Source: Algorimicrobium sp002414705 (GTDB taxonomy: Bacteria; Bacteroidota; Bacteroidia; Flavobacteriales; Flavobacteriaceae). From it: a DNA stretch of 64,000 bases. Position numbers and translations under genes: made by a program. The stretch spans positions 1 to 64,000 of the forward strand of contig CAXAUF010000006.1 of NCBI GenBank assembly GCA_963972425.1. Direction: 5' to 3'. Below, in pieces: positions 9,638 to 18,596 of the stretch (its first letter is position 1; every line of letters begins with the position of its first letter). The notes beneath the pieces were generated by a model that saw nothing but the letters and a program-made list of their open reading frames with translations, was not told the DNA's origin and ran no database searches.

Positions 9638-10855
9638 ATGACATATCAAGATACTTTAAATTGGATGTTCTCAAAACTTCCTATGTATCAAAAGCAAGGC
9701 AAAACTGCTTTTAAGGCGAATTTAGATAACTCTATAAGTTTCGCTAATCATTTAAATAATCCTCAAAACACCATTAAAACTATTCATATTGGTGGTACTA
9801 ATGGCAAAGGCTCTACTAGTAATATGTTGGCTTCTGTTTTACAAGAAGCAGGCTATAAAGTTGGATTGTTTACTTCGCCACATTTAAAGGATTTTCGAGA
9901 GCGCATTCGCATTAATGGTAAGATGGTGAATGAAGATTATGTCATTGATTTTATTCAGGAGAATAAAGACTATTTAGAAGAAACTGGATTATCTTTTTTT
10001 GAAATGACATCTGGAATGGCTTTCGATTATTTTTCAAAAAACAAAGTTGATGTTGCCATAATTGAAGTTGGATTGGGTGGTAGATTAGATTCTACCAATA
10101 TTATCACTCCTGAACTATCAATTATAACAAATATTGGATTAGACCACACACAGTTTCTAGGTGATACTCTGGATAAGATTGCTTTTGAGAAAGCCGGAAT
10201 TATTAAAAGTAATATTCCAGTTGTTATAGGGAAAACACAATCCGAAACCAAGCCCGTTTTCGAAGCCAAAGCACTTAAGTTGCATGCACCTATCTTCTTT
10301 GCAGATCAGATGGTGAAAGCTGATTATAAATCGGATTTAGAAGGAGACTATCAAACTGAAAATATTCAAACAGTTCTTCAAGCCATAGCAGTTTTAAAAA
10401 CTTTAAATTATATAATACACGAAGATTTTATTTACAACGGGTTGAAACAAGTAATGTCAAATACAGGTTTTCAAGGACGTTGGCAGATATTACAACAAAA
10501 ACCTTTCGTGGTTTGTGATACAGCTCATAATTCTGATGGTTTAAAAATCGTGATGAAACAGTTGCTTAATATGCCATTTAAGGCGTTGCATATTGTTTTT
10601 GGAGTTGTAAATGATAAGGATTTGGTCTCTATTTTGCCACTTTTACCAAAACAAGCAACGTATTATTTTTGTAAACCTGATGTGCCGAGAGGTTTAGATG
10701 AAAAAGTTTTAAGGGACACTTTTATAGAGCAAGGCTTCATAGGATCTGACTATAGTAGTGTAAATGATGCGTTTACGTCGGCAAAAAATGCGGCTAAAGA
10801 ACATGATATTATATATGTTGGAGGGAGTACTTTTGTAGTAGCAGAAATAATTTAA
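9638..10855 (+). CDS. folC: Bifunctional folylpolyglutamate/dihydrofolate synthase
   Basis: Mur-ligase-family ATP-dependent enzyme (405 aa) that makes dihydrofolate and adds glutamates to folate. Motifs: P-loop GGTNGKGSTSNML (about 50-62), TSPHLKDFRERI (about 86), EVGLGGRLDSTN (about 142-153) and NIGLDHTQFLGDT (about 167). The C-terminal domain has VVCDTAHNSDG (about 293), the conserved Mur-ligase AHN element. Last gene of the exbB operon, with no function shared with its upstream neighbours. Confidence 0.94.
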   Translation: MTYQDTLNWMFSKLPMYQKQGKTAFKANLDNSISFANHLNNPQNTIKTIHIGGTNGKGSTSNMLASVLQEAGYKVGLFTSPHLKDFRERIRINGKMVNEDYVIDFIQENKDYLEETGLSFFEMTSGMAFDYFSKNKVDVAIIEVGLGGRLDSTNIITPELSIITNIGLDHTQFLGDTLDKIAFEKAGIIKSNIPVVIGKTQSETKPVFEAKALKLHAPIFFADQMVKADYKSDLEGDYQTENIQTVLQAIAVLKTLNYIIHEDFIYNGLKQVMSNTGFQGRWQILQQKPFVVCDTAHNSDGLKIVMKQLLNMPFKALHIVFGVVNDKDLVSILPLLPKQATYYFCKPDVPRGLDEKVLRDTFIEQGFIGSDYSSVNDAFTSAKNAAKEHDIIYVGGSTFVVAEII

Positions 10856-10873
10856 TTTTTTTTGAAAAAAAGT

Positions 10874-10903
10874 TTTGCAATATGAAAAACTCCTTTATAT
10901 TTG
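10874..10903 (+). promoter_or_regulatory. Promoter of tRNA-Val(TAC)
   Basis: TTTG (10874-10877), 18 nt spacer, TATATTTG (10896-10903). It matches both Bacteroidota promoter elements and sits 15 nt before the tRNA. Confidence 0.7.
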
Positions 10904-10918
10904 CAATCCAATTACGAA

Positions 10919-10993
10919 GGGCAATTAGCTCAGTTGGTTCAGAGCACCTCGTTTACACCGAGGGGGTCGGGGGTTCGAATCCCTCATTGCCCA
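10919..10993 (+). tRNA. tRNA-Val (anticodon TAC)
   Basis: 75-nt cloverleaf: acceptor GGGCAAT/ATTGCCC with discriminator A, D arm GCTC/GAGC, anticodon stem CCTCG/CGAGG with loop TTTACAC (T33 present; anticodon TAC at 10954-10956), and T arm around TTCGAAT. The CCA end is not encoded. Confidence 0.96.
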
Positions 10994-11001
10994 CAAAAAA
11001 G

Positions 11002-11028
11002 AAAGTCCGTTTTATACGGACTTTTTTT
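11002..11028 (+). terminator. Terminator between the two tRNA-Val genes
   Basis: A perfect 9-bp stem AAAGTCCGT/ACGGACTTT with a TTTAT loop (11011-11015) and continued Ts. It looks like a strong intrinsic terminator and ends only 8 nt before the next tRNA. Confidence 0.8.
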
Positions 11029-11036
11029 AGTTACAG

Positions 11037-11111
11037 GGGTTGTTAACTCAGTTGGTTCAGAGTGTCACGTCGACAACGTGGAAGCCACTGGTTCGAATCC
11101 AGTATGACCCA
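11037..11111 (+). tRNA. tRNA-Val-like (anticodon GAC), atypical
   Basis: 75-nt cloverleaf of normal arm lengths: acceptor GGGTTGT/ATGACCC with two wobble pairs, D arm ACTC/GAGT, anticodon stem TCACG/CGTGG, loop TCGACAA with anticodon GAC at 11072-11074, T arm ACTGG/CCAGT around TTCGAAT, discriminator A, no encoded CCA. The base at position 33 (11071) is C rather than the near-universal U. It also lies just after a terminator with no recognisable promoter of its own. It may be a functional variant or a decaying tRNA gene. Confidence 0.72.
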
Positions 11112-11386
11112 CATCAATTAAAAACCTTAATGTTAGTGCAGATTTTTTTTATTTCCCAAAATCCGTAAAGCTTGTTTTAAAGGGTTTTGTGAAATAAAAA
11201 AATATATAATGCGTTAGCATTCAGATTTACATTTGGAGGAGTGGTTTTAATCTAGATCAATGCAATTAATACGTGGTAATATATTTCAAGTCTGCTTTTA
11301 GACATTCTAAATAAACTAACCTCAAAATGTATTCTAATTTTAATGACTTACTTTAAGTATATATACTATTATTCTTATAATTTGAA
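11112..11386. other. Gene-free interval after the tRNAs
   Basis: AT-rich, 275 nt. No open frame with coding character, no exact TAnnTTTG box and no strong hairpin was recognised. It separates the tRNAs from the convergent murF gene. Confidence 0.5.
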
Positions 11387-12673
11387 TTAATCCATTAATT
11401 CCACTATACGCTCTAAAGCCATGCCTCTTGAGCCTTTAATGATAACAAGTGCATCATGTAGTGTTTCCGGAATAAAGACCTCTTTAAAAGCTTGAAATGA
11501 ATTAAAAAAAGAGGTGTTTTGATTTTGGCTTTCAGTTCCATAAAAATTTTCCCCAATAAAAATTGTTTTACGGATATTTAATTCGCAAACTAAATTAACA
11601 ATTGATTGATGCTCTTGTTTGGCTTCTGTACCTAATTCAAACATATCGCCTAATATGGCAATTTTATTTGGATGGTCTTGTTTCGAAAAATGCTCTAATG
11701 CTACTTTCATACTCGATGGATTTGCATTGTAAGCATCTAAAATAATATTGGTTGTTCCTTTTGTGATAATTTGAGAGCGATTATTAATAGGAATATAGCT
11801 TTCAATAGCTTCTTTTATATCTGAATTTGACACTTTAAAGTAGTGACCAATTGTTATGGCGACTGCAATATTATTAAAATTATAAGCGCCAATTAAGTTG
11901 CTTGTAATTATTTCTTTCTGATAGGATAATTTCACAAAAGGTTCGGCCCCTAAAAAAAGAATAGTTAGTTGGTTGTATCTTTCTTTAGAGCCAAAATTAA
12001 TTGTATTTGCGTTTTTAGTTTTTTCTACTTGAATAGCATCTTCCGTATTTACAAAAATTTGTTTATCATGTTCAATCAGAAAATTATATAATTCACTTTT
12101 ACCTTTAATAACGCCTTCTACACCACCAAAGCCTTCTAGATGTGCTTTCCCAAAATTGGTTATATAACCATAATCAGGTTTAGCAATTTCACATAAAAAC
12201 TCAATTTCCTTTTGATGATTTGCACCCATTTCAACGACGCCTATTTCTGTGGTTTTAGTCATAGATAAGAGTGTTAAGGGGACTCCTATATGATTATTTA
12301 AATTACCTATAGTAGACGTTGTCCTGTATTTTTTAGAAAGTACTGCATGAATCAATTCTTTGGTAGTTGTTTTGCCATTGCTTCCAGTGAGTGAAATTAT
12401 AGGAACACCCAAATAGTCACGATGAAATGTTGCTAGTTTTTGTAAGCATAAAAGCACGTCATCAACTAAAATGGTTTTATTGCCTTGTGCGTATGCTTTA
12501 TCATCTATAATAACATATTTAGCGCCTTTTTTAAGTGCTTGTTCTGTAAAGGTGTTACCATCAAAATTATCGCCTTTAAGCGCAAAAAACAGACAGTCTT
12601 TACTTATTTTTCTAGTATCCGTACTAACGCTATCACATTCTAAAAAGCGTTTATGAAGTTCTTTTAATTCCAT
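11387..12673 (-). CDS. murF: UDP-MurNAc-tripeptide--D-alanyl-D-alanine ligase
   Basis: Cytoplasmic ligase (428 aa) that adds D-Ala-D-Ala to the UDP-MurNAc-tripeptide, completing the peptidoglycan precursor. The N-terminal domain has VSTDTRKI and CLFFALKGDNFDGNTF; the central ATPase domain has LTGSNGKTTTKELI and GVVEMGANHQKEI; the C-terminal domain has LDAYNANPSSM and ILGDMFELG. I chose the ATG at 12673: the longer frame starting at 12703 would begin inside the gldJ terminator hairpin and add an implausible hydrophobic leader. Confidence 0.93.
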   Translation of the reverse strand: MELKELHKRFLECDSVSTDTRKISKDCLFFALKGDNFDGNTFTEQALKKGAKYVIIDDKAYAQGNKTILVDDVLLCLQKLATFHRDYLGVPIISLTGSNGKTTTKELIHAVLSKKYRTTSTIGNLNNHIGVPLTLLSMTKTTEIGVVEMGANHQKEIEFLCEIAKPDYGYITNFGKAHLEGFGGVEGVIKGKSELYNFLIEHDKQIFVNTEDAIQVEKTKNANTINFGSKERYNQLTILFLGAEPFVKLSYQKEIITSNLIGAYNFNNIAVAITIGHYFKVSNSDIKEAIESYIPINNRSQIITKGTTNIILDAYNANPSSMKVALEHFSKQDHPNKIAILGDMFELGTEAKQEHQSIVNLVCELNIRKTIFIGENFYGTESQNQNTSFFNSFQAFKEVFIPETLHDALVIIKGSRGMALERIVELMD

Positions 12674-12688
12674 AAAATAAAAGTATAA

Positions 12689-12718
12689 AAAAAGTCCTGA
12701 CAACCGTCAGGACTTTTT
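12689..12718 (-). terminator. Terminator of gldJ
   Basis: A 13-bp perfect stem AAAAAGTCCTGAC/GTCAGGACTTTTT with a 4-nt loop. On the minus strand it is followed by further Ts. It lies between gldJ and murF, so the two genes are probably separate transcripts. Confidence 0.88.
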
Positions 12719-12740
12719 GAATTTTTTATAACTAAATAAT

Positions 12741-14429
12741 TTAGTTTTTCTTCTTGTTTTTGTTTTCTGATTTTGATCCTACACGAGACATAGCACATCT
12801 AAATCCAATATAGTCTGTTGCCATGTTTTGAGGAAAATAACGACGTTGTGCTGGATCTAACCAGTATTCTCTGTCTTTCCAAGAACCACCTTTGTAAACA
12901 CGAACTTCATCATTAATTAAAGACGTACGTTTGTCAGAACGGTCGTACTCACGAATTAAGTTTCCTGATGAATCTGTTTCTACATTATGCTTTGGAGAAT
13001 TATACATTTTTCCTGTATGTGTCGTTTTTCCTGAACCTTCTTCCATTTCATCAAAACCATCACGGTAATCACGAGAAGAACGCTGATCACCATCTCTATA
13101 GTTTCTGTTATCACTCGTATCAAAGTTGGTTCTTAAGTACGTTTCGTTTTCATCAACTGGAACTTGGTGAATTTCACCAGGTAAATTTCTTGCAACTACT
13201 TTTCCGTTTGGTAATGTATCAAATTTTATTTCGTCGCTTGTTACAATTCTTACTGTACCATCTTCGTTTAATTCATTTTTAGTGTAAACGTTTCCACGGA
13301 AATAGTTAAAATCACTCATCTCATCATCTACAATAGGTCTGTACACATCAGCAACCCATTCAGCTACGTTTCCTGCCATATCATATAAACCAAAATCGTT
13401 TGCTTCGTAAGATTTTACAGCGTTTGTAATATCAGCACCGTCATCGGACCAACCTGCAATTCCACCGTAATCACCTTTTCCTTGCTTAAAGTTAGCCAAT
13501 TGATCGCCTCTTACTTTACGTTTTCCAGAACGTGTATATTGTCCATCCCATGGATATTTTTTACGACCTCTGTATACGTTATAACTACGAATAGATGTTA
13601 AACCTAACGCGGCATATTCCCATTCTGTTTCGGTTGGTAATCTATATTTTGGTGAAATAATTCCTGTTTCACGAGTTGCATTGACATTTATTGGATCGCC
13701 AGCTGCATTTGTTTGAACACGACGACGCGTATTTGCTGGGTCTGTAAGTGCTGTGTTTCCTCCATAAACTTGGGAAGGAGCATTGATATATGTATCTGTG
13801 CTAAAAGTGGCATCAGCAGACACATCATTTAATTTAGCATCTCTTTGAATGTATCCTGCGTCTTCTAAATTAGCTTCATTAACACGATCTGAACGCCAGT
13901 TTGCAAATTCAACCGCTTGAATCCAACTAACACCAACAACTGGATATTCAGCATAACTTGGATGACGTAAATAGTTTTCAGTCATGACTTCATTGTAGCC
14001 TAAACGATCTCTCCAAACTAACGTGTCTGGAAGCACACCATCATATATTGCTTTAAAGTTTTCTTCTGCTGGTGGATAAATACGCTTAATCCAATCTAGA
14101 TATTCTAAATACATTAAATTGGTAACTTCAGTTTCATCCATATAAAAGGATTGAACGTGTTGCTGATTTGGAGTATTATTCCAATCATGCATAACATCGT
14201 CTTGAACTTTACCCATGGTAAATGTTCCTCCTTCTACAAACACGAGTCCAGGTCCTGCTTCTTGTCCTTTAAAACTTGTATTGTATTGGAATCCTCCATC
14301 TTTAGAATTAATATCCCAACCGGTTGCTCGAGAACTGTTTGAGCTAGATGATCGTTTACAACCAACAGCTGTGACAGCTATTGCTAAAACTAACAATAAT
14401 TTTATTGTTAATACATTTTTCATATCCAT
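12741..14429 (-). CDS. gldJ: Gliding motility lipoprotein GldJ
   Basis: Cell-envelope lipoprotein (562 aa) needed for gliding and, in studied flavobacteria, for stability of the GldK/T9SS apparatus. A lipoprotein signal peptide ends in TAVGC (Cys24). The body is a formylglycine-generating-enzyme-like (sulfatase-modifying factor) fold: FVEGGTFTMGK (about 64), FYMDETEVTNLMYLEYL (about 93), YRLPTETEWEYAALG (about 260), GLYDMAGNVAEWVADVY (about 345) and the end VYKGGSWKDREYWLDPA...GFRCA. It is divergent from porU with 264 nt between. Start at ATG 14429; the ATG two codons later (14423) is equally possible. Confidence 0.94.
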   Translation of the reverse strand: MDMKNVLTIKLLLVLAIAVTAVGCKRSSSSNSSRATGWDINSKDGGFQYNTSFKGQEAGPGLVFVEGGTFTMGKVQDDVMHDWNNTPNQQHVQSFYMDETEVTNLMYLEYLDWIKRIYPPAEENFKAIYDGVLPDTLVWRDRLGYNEVMTENYLRHPSYAEYPVVGVSWIQAVEFANWRSDRVNEANLEDAGYIQRDAKLNDVSADATFSTDTYINAPSQVYGGNTALTDPANTRRRVQTNAAGDPINVNATRETGIISPKYRLPTETEWEYAALGLTSIRSYNVYRGRKKYPWDGQYTRSGKRKVRGDQLANFKQGKGDYGGIAGWSDDGADITNAVKSYEANDFGLYDMAGNVAEWVADVYRPIVDDEMSDFNYFRGNVYTKNELNEDGTVRIVTSDEIKFDTLPNGKVVARNLPGEIHQVPVDENETYLRTNFDTSDNRNYRDGDQRSSRDYRDGFDEMEEGSGKTTHTGKMYNSPKHNVETDSSGNLIREYDRSDKRTSLINDEVRVYKGGSWKDREYWLDPAQRRYFPQNMATDYIGFRCAMSRVGSKSENKNKKKN

Positions 14430-14693
14430 ACGTTTAAGTAAGCTAATAATATTTTTGGTGACGCAATATAAGAATTATACGTAATAATACAAGTAATTAT
14501 TTAATATTTACTTTAAAAACTATGCATTTCATCCTATTTATATAACATTTTAACGATGCTTTTTGTGCTTTTGTCCGTTGTTTTGTTACACTATAACGAC
14601 TGTTTTTATTTTTTATTATGGTAATTTGGATTCATTTTCTTAAAATTGTTTGATTTTTAATAATAAGCGACACTAAATTGCGTTATTTGTGTA
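14430..14693. promoter_or_regulatory. Divergent control region between gldJ and porU
   Basis: 264 nt of AT-rich sequence that must hold promoters for both gldJ (minus) and porU (plus). Near matches to the -7 box exist (for example TTATTTG at 14683-14689) but no exact TAnnTTTG in a suitable position, so I do not fix either promoter. Confidence 0.4.
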
Positions 14694-17600
14694 ATGAAAA
14701 AGAAACTATTACTACTAGCCTTACTCGTTTATGCCGTGACATTTTCGCAGCAAAAACGCTTCGAAATCGTCTGGAATGGTACTAAAACCATAGCAAACGA
14801 AAGTTTTTCTATTGAAGTTCCTACCTTCAATGAAGAACATTTTAGTTACAGTTTGTCGGATGGTTTGGAGTTTATTGCACAATGGGAAATTTCGCAACTA
14901 ATTAACGAGAATTCTGTTCAGATTTCTAATGTGAACTATGCTACTATTTCTAAAAATGATTTAAAGGATGTTGATTTAAAAACAATCCCTAGCGCTTTAA
15001 AATTCAATCTAGAAAATAGTATAAGTAGAAATAAAAGTGGTGCTTTTTTAGTTGTTTCTCCTGTTATAAAAGAAAATGGCGTTTATAAAAAAGTTACAGG
15101 ATTTACTATTAACTATAATACTCAAAATAGCTTTAGAGCTTCCAATAGGTCTAATATTGTAAACTCTGTTTTAAGTTCTGGAGGTTGGTATAGATTTCAA
15201 GTTGATAAAACCGGTGTTTTTAAAATATCAAGACAGTTTTTACAGCAATTAGGTATTAATATAGATACTGTTGATCCAAGAACAATAAAGCTTTTTGGTA
15301 ATGGTGGTCGTATGATGCCTTATGCAAACTCAGACCCCTATCCATTTGATCCAGCCGAAAACGCCATTCGTATTGTTGGTGAATCTGATGGTTATTTTCA
15401 TGATGGTGATTATATTCTATTCTATGCTGAAGGCCCAAATGGTTATGACATAAAAAGAAACACAAATATTAATGTCTATAATTCAGCTACTACTTATTAC
15501 ATAAATATAAGTCCGGGTAATGGAAAACGGATTCAGCCTATGAATCAACCTTCGGGTTCTGTAGATATGATGATTGAGACGTTTCAAGATTATAAATATC
15601 ATGAGGTGGACGAATATAATTTGGCAAGCGTAGGCAGGCGTTGGTTTGGTAATCGATTCGATATTGAAACAACACAAACATTCGATTTTTCATTTCCAAA
15701 TATTATAACCTCTATTCCTGTAAAATTAAAAACCTTTGTAGCTTCAACCTCTGAAATACCTACAACAATGGATTTGAAGGTAAATGGCACATCTGTATCA
15801 AATCTTGTTATTCCTGCTGTAACTCAAACTACTTTAGTAAGTGAGGCTATTTTTGATGGCGATGTGAATGTTTCAAATTCAAATGTATCTATTACGCTTG
15901 ATTATGATAATGCCGGAAATCCATCAGCATTAGGTTATATAGATTTTATTTCATTGGAAGCCACACGAGAATTAAAATATGCTGGTAATCAATTTATGTT
16001 TTATAATCGTGCAGTTACTGGAGTATCTGGTATTGGGCAATATAATCTTACAAATGCCTCGCAAGTAAATGAGGTATGGGATATAACAGACCTTTACAAT
16101 ATTAAAAGTGTTAGTAATAGCAATTCCAGTTCTACAATTTCGTTTACATCTGCTTTAGGCTCATTAAAAAAATATGCTGTTGTTGCTTCACCTAGTTATC
16201 ATGAACCTATAATGATATCTAATACTTATGTGAACAATCAAAATTTAAAAGGCACCATTTTTAATAATGCACAAGGTGTTTTTCAGGATATAGATTATAT
16301 TATTATAGCACGTGGTGATATGATGGGTCAAGCAGAACGTTTAGCGCAAATAAATAGAGATCAATATGGGCTGAATGTAAAAGTAGTTAATCTAAATCCT
16401 ATTTACACAGAATTTGGACCTGGTGTTCAGGATATTGGTGCCATTCGAAATTTTATAAAATACGTTTATGATAATGCTAGTTCACCTGAAAGACGTTTAA
16501 AATATCTATGTTTATTTGGTGATGGCTCCTTTGATTACAAGGAGAGGTTACCAAATAACACCAATATCATACCCTCTTGGCATGCGTATGATAGTTTTAA
16601 TTTAACAAGCTCTTTTGTCTCCGATGATTTTTATGGTATGATGGATCCAAATGAAGGCGAAATGGATACATCCGATAAATTGGATATAGCTATTGGTCGT
16701 ATTATAGCAGACTCTCCACAGCAGGCCAAAGAAATGGTGGATAAGGTCGCGTCCTATTACGTTGAAGCTTCTTATGGAAACTGGCGTAATAATGTATTGG
16801 TGGTTTCTGATGATGTGGATGAATCTTGGGAAAAAGACATTCAATTAACAACAGATGCGATTGGTGATAACATAACAGACGAAAAACGTTTCATAAATGT
16901 TACCAAAATTCATTCAGATGCTTTTGTTCAAGAATCTTCAGCAGGAGGAGATAGTTATCCAGCTGTTAAAACAGCCATGGTTAACGCTATTGAAAGCGGT
17001 GTTTTAGTGGTTAATTATTTTGGACATGGTGGTGAAGATGGTTTAACAAAAGAACGAATTTTCGAAAAACCGGATGCTCAAAATTTAAATAATGTTTGTA
17101 AACTTAACTGTTTTGTTACAGTAACTTGTGAATATACTCGCTTTGATAATCCATTGCGTCCAACTGCAGGAGAATATACCTATTGGAATAGAGAAGGCGG
17201 AGCAATCGGACTTATAACCACAACACGCCAAATTTTTGTAAGCGTTGGTATTTCATTTAATATAGCCCTAACAGAATATTTGTTTTCTTATAATCCAGAT
17301 GATGATTATGCAGACGATGAATATCCAAGTATGGCAGAAGCTTTGCGTTTAACAAAAGTAAGTCCTTCTATTTCAGGAATTGGTCAAAGACGTTTGGTGT
17401 TTTTTATTGGCGATCCTGCCATGAAATTAACGTTTCCTAAACCAAATGTGCGTTTAACTGCAGTTAATGATGTGTCTGTTAGTCAAACCACACCTCCACT
17501 AAAAGCATTAAGTCGTGCAAAATTGGCAGGTCAAGTTACTGATCAGGCAGGGAATGTTATTACAGATTATAATGGTGTACTTTCAGTGAACATTTATGAT

Positions 17601-18563
17601 AAAAAAGTAGAACGCACAACTTTAGCAAACGATCGGATTCGTGAAGGAAATCAGTTCATTAAAATGGATTTTGAAATTCTTGGAGCTACTATTTTTAGAG
17701 GGCAAGCTTCTATTACAAACGGAGAGTTTGAGTTCGAATTTATTGTGCCAAGAGATATAGGTATCCCAGAAGGTAATGGTCGCATTAGTTTTTATGCAAA
17801 AAAAACCAACACGCTTGATGATCAATCAGGAGCCAATACCAATTCTATTATCATAGGTGGTCTTAATCAAGATGCTCCAGAAGACGCTATTGGACCCGTT
17901 ATTCAATTGTATATGAATGATGAGAATTTTGTGTCTGGAGGAATTACGAATGAGTCACCTAGCTTATTAGTTAAGTTAGAAGACGAAAACGGCATTAATA
18001 CAGCAAGTGGAATTGGTCATGATATTACAGCCATTTTAGATGGTGATGAAACAAATCCGTATGTGTTAAATGATTATTACCAAACTGAAATAGATGATTT
18101 TCAACGAGGTACCGCCAATTATCCGTTACGAGATATTGAGCCAGGTTTACATACTTTAACCTTGAAAGCATGGGATGTTTATAATAATTCATCTACTTCT
18201 GAAATTCAATTTGTGGTGCACGACGAGAATCAAAGCCTTGTTATCGAAAATGTTTTAAATTACCCAAACCCTTTTGTTAATTACACCGAGTTTTGGTTTA
18301 ATCACAATAGCTCGGATGCATTAGACGTTTCTGTTCAGATATTCACGGTTTCAGGAAAATTAGTCAAAACTATAAATGGGCAGACTAATTCATCAGAATG
18401 TTGTGGAAAAGGTACTTCTGCCTTATCAAGGGATATGGTTTGGGATGGTCGTGATGATTTTGGTGATAAAATAGGTAAAGGTGTTTACATCTACAAATTA
18501 ACAGTAAGATCACCACTACTTAATAAATCTGTTGAAAAAATTGAGAAACTTGTAATACTCTAA
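14694..18563 (+). CDS. porU: Type IX secretion system sortase PorU
   Basis: Cell-surface C25-family (gingipain-like) protease (1289 aa) that removes the C-terminal signal of T9SS cargo and attaches it to the surface. An N-terminal signal peptide is present (KKKLLLLALLVYAVTFSQ). The peptidase core holds YLCLFGDGSFDYKERLP (about 606), the catalytic His in VNYFGHGGEDGLTKE (His778) and the catalytic Cys in FVTVTCEYTRFDNP (Cys812). The C-terminus (NYPNPFVNYTEF to GKGVYIYKLTV) is itself a sorting-domain-like fold. porV follows 33 nt downstream, as in many Flavobacteriaceae. Confidence 0.95.
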   Translation: MKKKLLLLALLVYAVTFSQQKRFEIVWNGTKTIANESFSIEVPTFNEEHFSYSLSDGLEFIAQWEISQLINENSVQISNVNYATISKNDLKDVDLKTIPSALKFNLENSISRNKSGAFLVVSPVIKENGVYKKVTGFTINYNTQNSFRASNRSNIVNSVLSSGGWYRFQVDKTGVFKISRQFLQQLGINIDTVDPRTIKLFGNGGRMMPYANSDPYPFDPAENAIRIVGESDGYFHDGDYILFYAEGPNGYDIKRNTNINVYNSATTYYINISPGNGKRIQPMNQPSGSVDMMIETFQDYKYHEVDEYNLASVGRRWFGNRFDIETTQTFDFSFPNIITSIPVKLKTFVASTSEIPTTMDLKVNGTSVSNLVIPAVTQTTLVSEAIFDGDVNVSNSNVSITLDYDNAGNPSALGYIDFISLEATRELKYAGNQFMFYNRAVTGVSGIGQYNLTNASQVNEVWDITDLYNIKSVSNSNSSSTISFTSALGSLKKYAVVASPSYHEPIMISNTYVNNQNLKGTIFNNAQGVFQDIDYIIIARGDMMGQAERLAQINRDQYGLNVKVVNLNPIYTEFGPGVQDIGAIRNFIKYVYDNASSPERRLKYLCLFGDGSFDYKERLPNNTNIIPSWHAYDSFNLTSSFVSDDFYGMMDPNEGEMDTSDKLDIAIGRIIADSPQQAKEMVDKVASYYVEASYGNWRNNVLVVSDDVDESWEKDIQLTTDAIGDNITDEKRFINVTKIHSDAFVQESSAGGDSYPAVKTAMVNAIESGVLVVNYFGHGGEDGLTKERIFEKPDAQNLNNVCKLNCFVTVTCEYTRFDNPLRPTAGEYTYWNREGGAIGLITTTRQIFVSVGISFNIALTEYLFSYNPDDDYADDEYPSMAEALRLTKVSPSISGIGQRRLVFFIGDPAMKLTFPKPNVRLTAVNDVSVSQTTPPLKALSRAKLAGQVTDQAGNVITDYNGVLSVNIYDKKVERTTLANDRIREGNQFIKMDFEILGATIFRGQASITNGEFEFEFIVPRDIGIPEGNGRISFYAKKTNTLDDQSGANTNSIIIGGLNQDAPEDAIGPVIQLYMNDENFVSGGITNESPSLLVKLEDENGINTASGIGHDITAILDGDETNPYVLNDYYQTEIDDFQRGTANYPLRDIEPGLHTLTLKAWDVYNNSSTSEIQFVVHDENQSLVIENVLNYPNPFVNYTEFWFNHNSSDALDVSVQIFTVSGKLVKTINGQTNSSECCGKGTSALSRDMVWDGRDDFGDKIGKGVYIYKLTVRSPLLNKSVEKIEKLVIL

Positions 18564-18579
18564 TAATACGTTATATTTG
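18550..18579 (+). promoter_or_regulatory. Promoter of porV
   Basis: TTG (18550-18552), 19 nt spacer, TATATTTG (18572-18579). The -33 element lies in the last codons of porU, so porV can be expressed on its own as well as with porU. Confidence 0.7.
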
Positions 18580-18596
18580 CTAAATAAAATCAATAC

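Noticed and set aside
10901..11107. Open frame of 68 codons across both tRNA genes
   Set aside because: It is read through two tRNA cloverleafs and a terminator; the translation has no protein-like features.
12968..13282. 104-codon plus-strand frame opposite gldJ
   Set aside because: Antisense to the conserved GldJ C-terminal region and rich in His/Leu/Phe, as expected of a shadow frame.
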